A DNA stretch of 6,107 nucleotides from HXMU1420-2 sp040830545 (GTDB lineage Bacteria; Pseudomonadota; Alphaproteobacteria; Rhodobacterales; Rhodobacteraceae). Below the pieces are notes generated by a model. That model saw only the letters and a program-made list of their open reading frames with translations. It was not told the DNA's origin and ran no database searches. The position numbers and the translations under genes are program-made. The stretch covers positions 1 to 6,107 of the forward strand of contig JBFOMB010000068.1 in assembly GCA_040830545.1 (NCBI GenBank), read 5' to 3'. Positions 1 to 5,357 of this stretch are shown piece after piece; position 1 is the first letter of the stretch; every line of letters starts with the position of its first letter.

Positions 1-598
1 CCGCCTCCTGCAACGCCCGCCGCACATGCCCGGCGGCAGAATAGGTCGCAGCCGTGCCACCAGCCCGTGTCTTCCCAGCCACAGCGGTCATCAGCGCTGC
101 CCCCCACAATTCAGGGTTCTTGGCTGGTGAAAATCCGTCCAGATACCACGCGTCTGCCTGCTCATCCCAGTCCGGCAAGGTCTGCCGCGCGTCACCGACA
201 ACCAGATTCAACCGGACACGCCCGACCTCGATCTCGGGTTGCCCCCATTGCGCCAGCAGCGCCTCCGCCAAATCCGACACCTCGGGAAACCCCGCCAGCG
301 CGCGGGCCATCTCATCCCGCGTCATCGGATAGGCCTCGAAACTGGTGAAATGCAGATGGCCCGCGCGCCCGGTCTGCCTCCAGGCCTCTGCCGTCGCCAA
401 CAGGTTCAGCCCCGTGCCAAAGCCCAGCTCTGCCACATGAAACCCATCACACATCCGCTCTGGCAGATCATTGCCCGCCAAAAACACATGCCGCGTTTCC
501 GCCAACCCGTTGTCCAGGCTGAAATACGGATCGTCAAACCGGGTCGAAACGGGAATATCCCCCGCCCGCCAATCCAGATCTGCGCGCTGGTCCTCCAT
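1..598 (-). CDS. mnmD: MnmD-type tRNA (5-methylaminomethyl-2-thiouridine)-forming methyltransferase, partial (C-terminus outside window)
   Basis: This is an SAM-dependent methyltransferase of the MnmC N-terminal (DUF752) family. In the known family it methylates nm5(s2)U34 to mnm5(s2)U34 in tRNA wobble positions, in the cytoplasm. Reading from the ATG at 598-596 gives 199 residues before the frame runs off base 1. Visible family landmarks are FDDPYFSLDNGLAETRHVF (about residues 21-39, matching the E. coli MnmC N-terminal region), the SAM-binding ELGFGTGLN (about 57-65), and DAWYLDGFSPAKNPELW (about 149-165), the hallmark catalytic-region motif. The expected length is about 220-240 residues, so only the last few dozen are missing. 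The ribosome binding site is weak (GGGA about 9 nt upstream). It is divergent from the FAD oxidoreductase at 661. In E. coli the two domains are one polypeptide; here they are separate genes. Confidence 0.93.
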   Translation of the reverse strand, partial: MEDQRADLDWRAGDIPVSTRFDDPYFSLDNGLAETRHVFLAGNDLPERMCDGFHVAELGFGTGLNLLATAEAWRQTGRAGHLHFTSFEAYPMTRDEMARALAGFPEVSDLAEALLAQWGQPEIEVGRVRLNLVVGDARQTLPDWDEQADAWYLDGFSPAKNPELWGAALMTAVAGKTRAGGTAATYSAAGHVRRALQEA

Positions 599-660
599 GA
601 TGTCGTCCCGTATTGGTCGGCTGAACGGCGCGACATTGGGCAAAGGACGCGGAATTGGCA
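599..660. promoter_or_regulatory. Short divergent leader between mnmD and the FAD oxidoreductase gene
   Basis: These 62 bp separate two divergently read start codons and must hold, or overlap, promoters for both. I see no convincing -35/-10 pair. AAAGGA at 642-647 is the likely Shine-Dalgarno for the plus-strand gene. It lies 7 nt before an in-frame TTG at 655 and 13 nt before the ATG at 661, so the start of that gene is not settled by spacing alone. No palindromic operator was noticed. The shared leader implies coordinated expression, which is an inference. Confidence 0.4.
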
Positions 661-1689
661 ATGGTCGATGTAACGATACGTGGCGCGGGTGTGTTTGGCC
701 TGACCATCGCTTGGAATTGCCTGCAACGTGGCGCGCGCGTGCAGGTCGTTGACCCAAACGGGCCGGGGTCCGGGGCCAGCGGCGGCGTGTTGGGTGCCTT
801 GGCCCCACATGTGCCGGAAAACTGGAACGAGAAGAAAGAGTTCCAGTTTCAAAGCCTGCTGATGGCCGAACCGTTCTGGGCCCGGGTCGAGGACATCTCG
901 GGCCTCTCCTCCGGCTATGGGCGCACAGGACGCCTGCAACCCATCGCGGATGATCGGCAGCTGCAACAGGCACAGGCCCGGGCGGCGTCAGCCAGGGATC
1001 TGTGGCAGGGTCAGGCCACCTGGCAGGTTGTGCCAGCAGATCGCGACTGGGCCCCTGCCTCCCCCACCGGCTGGCTGATCCACGACACGCTGACCGCGCG
1101 CCTGCACCCAAGGCAGGCCTGCCGCGCACTGGCCAGCGCACTAGAAAGGTCCGGCGCGCAAATCCTGACCGACGCGCCCGATCGCGGGGCCGTGGTGCAC
1201 GCCACCGGGGTCCATGACCTCATCCGCCTCAGCCAGCATTTCGGGCGCACCATCGGTGCGCCGATCAAGGGTCAGGCCGCCATCCTCGACCACGACGCGC
1301 GCACGTTGCCGCAAATCTTCGCTGATACGGTCCATATCGTGCCCCACGGTGACGGCACCACGGCCATCGGCTCCACCACCGAACGCGACTTCACCGATCC
1401 AACCACCACCGATTCCCAATTGGACGACCTGATGACGAAGGCCAGACAGGCCGTGCCGGCCCTTGCCAACGCCACTGTCCTGAACCGCTGGGCCGGCCTG
1501 CGCCCCCGTTCCCGCAGCCGTGCCCCCATGCTCGGAAACCACCCGCTGCACCCGAACCGGTTCATCGCCAATGGCGGCTTCAAAATCGGCTTCGGCATGG
1601 CCCCAAAGATTGGAGAGGTCATGGCCGATTTGATCCTCGAAAACCGCGACACAATCCCAACCAGCTTCCGCCCCGAGGCCTCACTCTAA
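661..1689 (+). CDS. FAD-dependent oxidoreductase, MnmC C-terminal-type (DAO family)
   Basis: This is a 342-residue FAD-dependent oxidoreductase of the D-amino-acid-oxidase fold. The N-terminus carries the Rossmann dinucleotide motif RGAGVFGLTIAW (GxGxxG at residues 8-13), followed by an acidic strand end VQVVDP and a GSGASGG segment (about residues 36-42). The C-terminus has NRWAGLRPRSRSRAPMLGN and ANGGFKIGFGMAPKIGE, the usual flavin-closing region of this fold. In E. coli MnmC the equivalent domain oxidatively removes the carboxymethyl group of cmnm5(s2)U34 to give nm5(s2)U34, the substrate of the methyltransferase domain. The divergent mnmD neighbour makes the same role likely here, but a generic amine oxidase is possible. 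I chose ATG 661 (MVDVTIRGAG), a normal distance before the Rossmann motif. A TTG at 655, 7 nt after AAAGGA, is a credible alternative adding two residues. Confidence 0.85.
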   Translation: MVDVTIRGAGVFGLTIAWNCLQRGARVQVVDPNGPGSGASGGVLGALAPHVPENWNEKKEFQFQSLLMAEPFWARVEDISGLSSGYGRTGRLQPIADDRQLQQAQARAASARDLWQGQATWQVVPADRDWAPASPTGWLIHDTLTARLHPRQACRALASALERSGAQILTDAPDRGAVVHATGVHDLIRLSQHFGRTIGAPIKGQAAILDHDARTLPQIFADTVHIVPHGDGTTAIGSTTERDFTDPTTTDSQLDDLMTKARQAVPALANATVLNRWAGLRPRSRSRAPMLGNHPLHPNRFIANGGFKIGFGMAPKIGEVMADLILENRDTIPTSFRPEASL

Positions 1690-1703
1690 CCCCTTCATTG
1701 TTC

Positions 1704-1756
1704 GCAAAATACTCCGGGGGTGAATTGGCCGCAGGCCAAGAGGGGGCAGCGCCCCC
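1704..1756. repeat. GC-rich double-hairpin intergenic repeat (Rhodobacterales-style), possible terminator
   Basis: Starting 14 bp after the oxidoreductase stop, the stretch GCAAAATACTCCGGGGG leads into two perfect stem-loops: TTGGCC-GCA-GGCCAA (1725-1739) and GGGGGC-AGC-GCCCCC (1742-1756). The combination of a 'caaaatactcc' lead and these two hairpins is familiar to me as a recurrent 3'-flanking element in Rhodobacteraceae genomes. That is recall, not a search. There is no T-run after the hairpins, so if it ends transcription it is not a canonical intrinsic terminator. It could equally protect the mRNA 3' end. Confidence 0.5.
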
Positions 1757-1783
1757 AACCGCGTTCCGGGTTTAATTTGAGAC

Positions 1784-1825
1784 ACGAATACCCTGCCGCG
1801 CCTGTGGCGCTCTCGGGACATTCGT
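1784..1825. repeat. Imperfect extended stem-loop
   Basis: An outer stem ACGAAT (1784-1789) pairs with ATTCGT (1820-1825). An inner perfect stem GCGCC-TGT-GGCGC lies at 1798-1810. The flanking CCC/GGG can also pair with a small bulge. The whole folds on either strand into a hairpin of about 42 nt. It lies in the gap between two convergent genes and has no coding potential I recognise. Its role is unknown; it may be part of the same composite intergenic repeat as its neighbours. Confidence 0.4.
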
Positions 1826-1862
1826 ATCGCAGAGAGATTCTGGCAAAACCCTAAACGCAGTA

Positions 1863-1908
1863 GCGCGCCGAAGGCGCGCGGATCGGATCGCGTCAGCGAT
1901 CCAAAAAA
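1863..1908. other. Tandem perfect stem-loops next to the 3' end of the ThDP-enzyme gene
   Basis: Two adjoining perfect hairpins are present: GCGCGCC-GAA-GGCGCGC (1863-1879) and GGATCGC-GTCA-GCGATCC (1885-1902), followed on the plus strand by six A's (1903-1908). The minus-strand gene ends at 1912. In its transcript the U-run comes before the hairpins rather than after, so the arrangement is not a textbook intrinsic terminator in either direction. The stems are nevertheless stable and well placed to stop or stabilise transcripts of the two convergent genes. Confidence 0.45.
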
Positions 1909-1911
1909 CTC

Positions 1912-3603
1912 TTATCCCATCCAGCGCCGCACGGGTGCTGCGGCTTCTTCCAGCGGCTGGCAGATCACATCAATCAGCGTCGGCCCGTCAAACGCAAACG
2001 CCTCTGCAATGGCCGCGTCCAGGTCCTCTGGCCGTTCCACCCGCCAGGTTTTCAACCCGAACCCGGCGGCCACGGCTGCCTGATTGGTCCGGTTGAAATC
2101 CACGTTGTAATACCGCCGGTCGCAATCGTCCCGCTGGCTTGCCTTGATCCAGCCAAAGCTTGAATTCGAGAACACGATATAAGTGATCGGCGCGCCGGAA
2201 CGCATGACGGTCTCCAGCTCCCCACAGGCAAAGGCAAAGGACCCGTCGCCCATCATCGCCACAACCTTCGACTCTGGCCGCCCGTACCACGCCCCCAAAG
2301 CAGCGGACAAAGAATACCCCAGCGCCCCATGCGCCCGGTTGGTGATGTAGTATCGCCCCGGATTTTTCTGCTGTGAATAGGCGTTGTAATAGGGGCAACT
2401 GGTGCCCGGATCGGACACAACCACCGCATCATCCGGCAGATGTGCGTTGACCGCCGCAATGATATGCTCGGGCAAGACCATGTCCGTGTCACTCGCCGCC
2501 AGCGCATCAAACTTCGCGAACTTGCGCTCTTTGATGTCCGCGACCTGCGCGGCCCCACCAAACGCGGGCAGATCACCATCGCGCCCATCCAGATAGCTAT
2601 TTACCGCCGCCAGCGCGAGGCGTAGATCGGCCACAACCCCGACCTCGGTCGGATAGTTCGCGCCAATCACCATCGGGTCATTGTCGAAATGCACGATCCG
2701 CTGGCCGGGCTTTGGCGCTTCCCACCGGGCCGTTGTCGTGGACCCCGCGCGGCAGCCCATGAACACCACCAGGTCCGCGCCTTCCATCATCTCCCATGTC
2801 TCGTCCGTCCCGCCGTTCGAACCGACGACACCCAACGACAGGGGGTGGGTATCCGCCAGCGACCCCTTGCCCGAAATCGAGGTTGCCACCGCCAGATCAA
2901 GGCGGGATGCAAGCCGGTCCAATTCCTCCATCGCGCCGGAAATCACGACGCCGCCGCCGCAAACAATCAGCGGGGCCTTGGCCGACAGAATCGCCTCTAC
3001 CGCCGCCTCTGCCGCGCCGGGTTCGGGGGCGGCGGGGTAGGCCGGGAAGGTCTTGTGTTTGGGATCGGCCCAGATGTCATCCGCCGGGACCGGATCATAC
3101 TGGATGTCATAAGGCATCCCCAGATGCGCCGTCCCGGACCGCCCTGTGGTCATCGCGCGAAACGCCTGCCGCACCATGCGCGGGATGTGATCGGCACGGC
3201 GTAGCACTGTATTGAACTTGGTCAGCGGGCGCATCAGCGCCTCCTGATCCACCTCGGTCAGCGGGTACTTTCCGTATGATGCCACCGAAATGTCCGTCGT
3301 GATGGACAGCACGGCATAAGAACTTTCATTCGCCTCGATCAGCCCCGGCAGGATATAGGTCGCGCCGCCGCCCGACGGCCCTTCGCACACGCCCACGCGT
3401 CCCGTAACCCGGGCATAGCCGTCCGCCATATAGGCCGCGCTGCGTTCGTCCCGTGTCAGCACATGGGTGATGCCGTGATCCAGCCGATGCATCGCGTCAT
3501 AAAACGGCAGCGTCGTATCCCCGCACAGGCCAAAGATATGTTGCACGCCATGCGCTTCCAGCGACCGCACCATTGCCTCTGCACCGTTCATTTCGTTGCT
3601 CAT
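1912..3603 (-). CDS. Thiamine-diphosphate-binding enzyme, acetolactate-synthase-like; substrate unknown
   Basis: This 563-residue cytoplasmic enzyme has the three-domain layout of the ThDP-dependent decarboxylase/carboligase superfamily. The N-terminal PYR domain (about 1-170) contains LTRDERSAAYMADGYAR, whose Glu53 matches the conserved cofactor-activating glutamate (RHEQ in acetolactate synthase). The central domain (about 195-340) contains GADLVVFMGCRAGS and IVHFDNDP. The C-terminal PP domain (about 375-545) contains the ThDP/Mg motif GDGSF (452-456, Asp453) ending at FSNSSFGW (Asn480 region). The acetolactate synthase GPGATN loop is replaced by GPSGGGATYILPG (75-87). No regulatory small subunit is nearby, arguing against ilvB. 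The divergent GntR regulator suggests inducible catabolism of a 2-oxo acid or similar compound. The start is well supported by AGGAG at 3610-3614, six bases before the ATG. The reaction cannot be assigned from sequence. Confidence 0.9.
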   Translation of the reverse strand: MSNEMNGAEAMVRSLEAHGVQHIFGLCGDTTLPFYDAMHRLDHGITHVLTRDERSAAYMADGYARVTGRVGVCEGPSGGGATYILPGLIEANESSYAVLSITTDISVASYGKYPLTEVDQEALMRPLTKFNTVLRRADHIPRMVRQAFRAMTTGRSGTAHLGMPYDIQYDPVPADDIWADPKHKTFPAYPAAPEPGAAEAAVEAILSAKAPLIVCGGGVVISGAMEELDRLASRLDLAVATSISGKGSLADTHPLSLGVVGSNGGTDETWEMMEGADLVVFMGCRAGSTTTARWEAPKPGQRIVHFDNDPMVIGANYPTEVGVVADLRLALAAVNSYLDGRDGDLPAFGGAAQVADIKERKFAKFDALAASDTDMVLPEHIIAAVNAHLPDDAVVVSDPGTSCPYYNAYSQQKNPGRYYITNRAHGALGYSLSAALGAWYGRPESKVVAMMGDGSFAFACGELETVMRSGAPITYIVFSNSSFGWIKASQRDDCDRRYYNVDFNRTNQAAVAAGFGLKTWRVERPEDLDAAIAEAFAFDGPTLIDVICQPLEEAAAPVRRWMG

Positions 3604-3724
3604 GAGATTCTCCTGACCTGACGGGATGCAATCCTGTATACAGGCCTGTCGATGAAAGTGAAGTCAGATTTGTGTTCGACGGGCCCTTCCGGTAATCTGG
3701 CAGAAAACAGGTGACCCGTTCCCA
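3604..3724. promoter_or_regulatory. Divergent promoter region between the ThDP-enzyme gene and gntR
   Basis: These 121 bp carry control signals for both neighbours. On the minus side AGGAG (3610-3614) is the ribosome site of the ThDP enzyme. On the plus side AGGTGA (3709-3714) sits 10 nt before the regulator's ATG. A weak plus-strand promoter candidate for gntR is TTGTGT (3670-3675) with a 17-nt spacer to TAATCT (3693-3698). A minus-strand candidate for the ThDP gene is TTCACT with a 16-nt spacer to TATACA, the latter lying inside the palindrome at 3633-3644. Both promoter guesses match consensus only partly. Confidence 0.5.
3633..3644. promoter_or_regulatory. Perfect 12-bp palindrome, candidate GntR operator
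   Basis: CCTGTATACAGG is an exact self-complementary sequence about 30 bp upstream of the ThDP-enzyme start and about 80 bp upstream of gntR. The TGTATACA core is of the short TGT-N2-ACA type seen in operators of FCD-class GntR regulators, and a GntR/FCD gene is divergently placed beside it. It contains a TATACA that could act as a -10 element, so binding would plausibly occlude the promoter. Regulation by the adjacent protein is inferred from position and symmetry only. A second, overlapping palindrome, CAGGCCTG, lies at 3641-3648. Confidence 0.6.
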
Positions 3725-4420
3725 ATGGCAGACCAACTCAGCAGCGCCGACCGCGCCTATGACCAGCTTCGCGCGATGGCGATCCACTTCGAGTTCAAAC
3801 CGGGCGAACGGGTGAACGAATCCGCCCTGACCAAACAGCTGTCGGTCAGCCGCACGCCCCTGCGCGAAGCCCTGAACCGTCTGGTGGCCGAGGGGTTTCT
3901 GACCGTCGCGCCGGGGCAGGGTTTCTTTTGTCGCCCGCTCAGCCCGGAGCGGATACTGGAGCTCTATCAGGTGCGGGCCGCGTTGGAATCCGAGGCCCTA
4001 ATGCGGGGCATCGCCACAGCCAGCGAAGAGGCCATCGTAGCCTTCTGCGCGCATCTGGATGCGACGGAAAGGGCCTACAGCACCTCCACCGATCTGCCGG
4101 ACTTGCTGGAGATGGACGAAACCTTCCACGTGTCTCTGGCGGCGTTGTCGGGCAATGCAGAACTGGTGCGACTGTTGAAAAACGTCAATGAACGCATCCG
4201 GTACGTGCGGCTGGTGAACCTGCAACGTCTGTTGGAACAGGGGCGGCTGGGGCAGGGCGAACAGGCCAGCCTGTCCATGCACCGCGTGATCGCCGAGGCC
4301 GTGCGCGCGCGGGATACACATGCCGCGCTGGGCGCATTGCGCGACCATATCGAGCGGCGCAGTGAAGAAACGGTGGAGTTGGTGAGGCTGGCTTATTCGC
4401 GTTTGTACGTTCCGGATTGA
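3725..4420 (+). CDS. GntR-family transcriptional regulator, FCD (FadR-like) subgroup
   Basis: This 231-residue regulator is of typical length for the FCD class. Residues about 8-72 form the winged helix-turn-helix, with the signature ERVNESALTKQLSVSRTPLR followed by EALNRLVAEGFLTVAPGQGF. Residues about 78-220 form the helical FCD effector domain, opening with LYQVRAALESEA. The four usual metal-ligand positions are all present: Asp131 and His135 in MDETFH, His186 in MHRVIAEA and His208 in LRDHIERR. This suggests an effector-binding pocket with a divalent metal, as known for carboxylate-sensing members. It is divergent from the ThDP-enzyme gene across a region with a perfect palindrome, so it most likely controls that gene and itself. 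The ATG at 3725 is preceded by AGGTGA at 10 nt. The effector is unknown, probably a small organic acid. Confidence 0.93.
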   Translation: MADQLSSADRAYDQLRAMAIHFEFKPGERVNESALTKQLSVSRTPLREALNRLVAEGFLTVAPGQGFFCRPLSPERILELYQVRAALESEALMRGIATASEEAIVAFCAHLDATERAYSTSTDLPDLLEMDETFHVSLAALSGNAELVRLLKNVNERIRYVRLVNLQRLLEQGRLGQGEQASLSMHRVIAEAVRARDTHAALGALRDHIERRSEETVELVRLAYSRLYVPD

Positions 4421-4427
4421 GTGGATA

Positions 4428-4567
4428 GCCGCGCGAGCGCCCGACCTCGGATGGGCGTGCAAAGTCGTGAAGCGAAGTACTTTATCGTGAGGCGTGCTTG
4501 AAACGGCGATGAGGGAGGCGTCGTTGCGGTAGCGCCCTCCCGGGGGGAGGTCGGGCGCTCGCGCGGC
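4428..4567. repeat. 140-bp element with perfect 21-bp inverted terminal arms
   Basis: The 21 bases at 4428-4448 (beginning GCCGCGCGAGCGCCCG) are the exact reverse complement of 4547-4567. The arms start 7 bp after the gntR stop. The 98-bp interior has no recognisable gene but has further symmetry: AAGTACTT at 4475-4482, and GGGAGG at 4513-4518 pairing with CCTCCC at 4536-4541. The same CCTCCC can instead pair with GGGAGG at 4545-4550. The layout fits a MITE-like or palindromic intergenic repeat, or a large bidirectional terminator between the convergent gntR and racemase-like genes. No target-site duplication is evident, and no transposase is present. The arm sequence resembles GC-rich intergenic repeats I recall from Rhodobacterales. 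Confidence 0.7.
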
Positions 4568-4580
4568 GGGCTTTCAGCCC
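4568..4580. other. Small hairpin abutting the inverted-repeat element
   Basis: GGGCT-TTC-AGCCC is a perfect 5-bp stem starting immediately after the right arm of the 140-bp element and ending 21 bp before the minus-strand racemase-like stop. A self-complementary CCGCGCGG follows at 4588-4595. No T-run follows on the minus strand, so an intrinsic terminator for that operon is possible but unproven. The rest of 4581-4601 shows nothing recognisable. Confidence 0.3.
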
Positions 4581-4601
4581 TTGATTCCGCGCGGTTCGGG
4601 C

Positions 4602-5354
4602 CTAAACCAACCCCAACAGCGGATCATCCAGCGGACGCTCGAACCGGTCAGGTACCAACCCCTGATGGAACCACCGCACAAAGCTGTAGATCGAAAACAC
4701 CGGCAATCCCGTCAGTTTCCGCACATCCGCCGCGTAGGGCGTCATGTTGGTGCACTCCAGCACGATGGCGCCGATATCCCGATGCTCTGTCACCAGATCC
4801 CGCGCGGCCTGCAGCATGTCCTGGCGACAGGCGGCAAAGTCGATCCGGGGCGCATCCCCCAGAATGTCTCGCGTGAACACCTGCCCGCCTTCGGTCCCGA
4901 CAATCGGCGTATCCAGCGGCACATTGGCGGCGGTCAGATGCGCGTCGGTCAGCGTTTCCTTGGAGATCGTCAGAACCCCAACCCGCTTGCCCGGGGGCAA
5001 CATCGCCTGGACCATAGGCACCTGCATCAGCGAGGACGCGGCAACCGGGACCGGAACCGCCTCTGCCAGTTGGTCCTGTACGATGGCCAGAAACCCGCAA
5101 TTGGTGGTGATCCCGTCACATCCGCTGGCCACCAGATCCTGCGCCGCGTCGATGAATTTCTGCACCAGCAGCCGCGCGTCATTGCGCACCACGCGATCCG
5201 GCGTCGCCTCGCGCACGATCCGGTATTGCACCGGGAACGGCCAGGTTGTTGCGTTGCCGATGTCGCCGTGAATGCGCGGAAACTGGGTTTCCAGCATCAA
5301 GATGCCCAGCGTCGCGCCATAGACGGTCTTGCCGCCGTGTTCGTGGCCCAACAT
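4602..5354 (-). CDS. Aspartate/glutamate/hydantoin racemase-family protein
   Basis: This 250-residue protein has the layout of the Asp/Glu racemase superfamily, two similar alpha/beta lobes each giving one active-site cysteine. Cys86 lies in CDGITTNCGFLAI and Cys201 in GAIVLECTNMTPYAAD, the positions expected for the two acid/base cysteines of cofactor-independent racemases. The N-terminus has LGILMLETQFPRIHGDIGNA. The superfamily also holds hydantoin racemases, maleate isomerases and arylmalonate decarboxylases, so the reaction is not fixed; retention of both cysteines favours a racemase or isomerase over a decarboxylase. It begins only 3 bp after the FMN reductase stop, so the two are surely cotranscribed and perhaps translationally coupled, as no strong ribosome site precedes ATG 5354. 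Met20 is an alternative start but would remove part of the first strand. Confidence 0.85.
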   Translation of the reverse strand: MLGHEHGGKTVYGATLGILMLETQFPRIHGDIGNATTWPFPVQYRIVREATPDRVVRNDARLLVQKFIDAAQDLVASGCDGITTNCGFLAIVQDQLAEAVPVPVAASSLMQVPMVQAMLPPGKRVGVLTISKETLTDAHLTAANVPLDTPIVGTEGGQVFTRDILGDAPRIDFAACRQDMLQAARDLVTEHRDIGAIVLECTNMTPYAADVRKLTGLPVFSIYSFVRWFHQGLVPDRFERPLDDPLLGLV

Positions 5355-5357
5355 CTG

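Noticed and set aside
406..966. Minus-strand open frame of 186 codons spanning the mnmD/oxidoreductase junction
   Set aside because: It overlaps both real genes in another frame and shows no motif; the correct minus frame starting at 598 gives the mnmD signatures.
1141..1652. Two minus-strand open frames inside the FAD oxidoreductase gene
   Set aside because: They lie wholly within a gene with a complete flavoprotein fold signature and have composition typical of antisense shadows.
1885..1908. Canonical intrinsic terminator for the plus-strand oxidoreductase
   Set aside because: The hairpin is followed by A's, not T's, on the plus strand; on the minus strand the T-run precedes the hairpin.
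2402..3215. Several plus-strand open frames opposite the ThDP-enzyme gene
   Set aside because: No motif is seen, composition is Arg/Pro/Ser rich, and they overlap a full-length conserved enzyme on the other strand.
1912..3603. Sulfoacetaldehyde acetyltransferase (xsc) or biosynthetic ilvB identity for the ThDP enzyme
   Set aside because: The N-terminal region does not match the Xsc pattern I recall and no phosphotransacetylase follows; no ilvN is present and the GPG loop is altered, so neither name is supported.
4428..4567. CRISPR array or insertion sequence
   Set aside because: There are only two arms in inverted orientation, no direct repeats with spacers, and no transposase frame, so neither interpretation fits.
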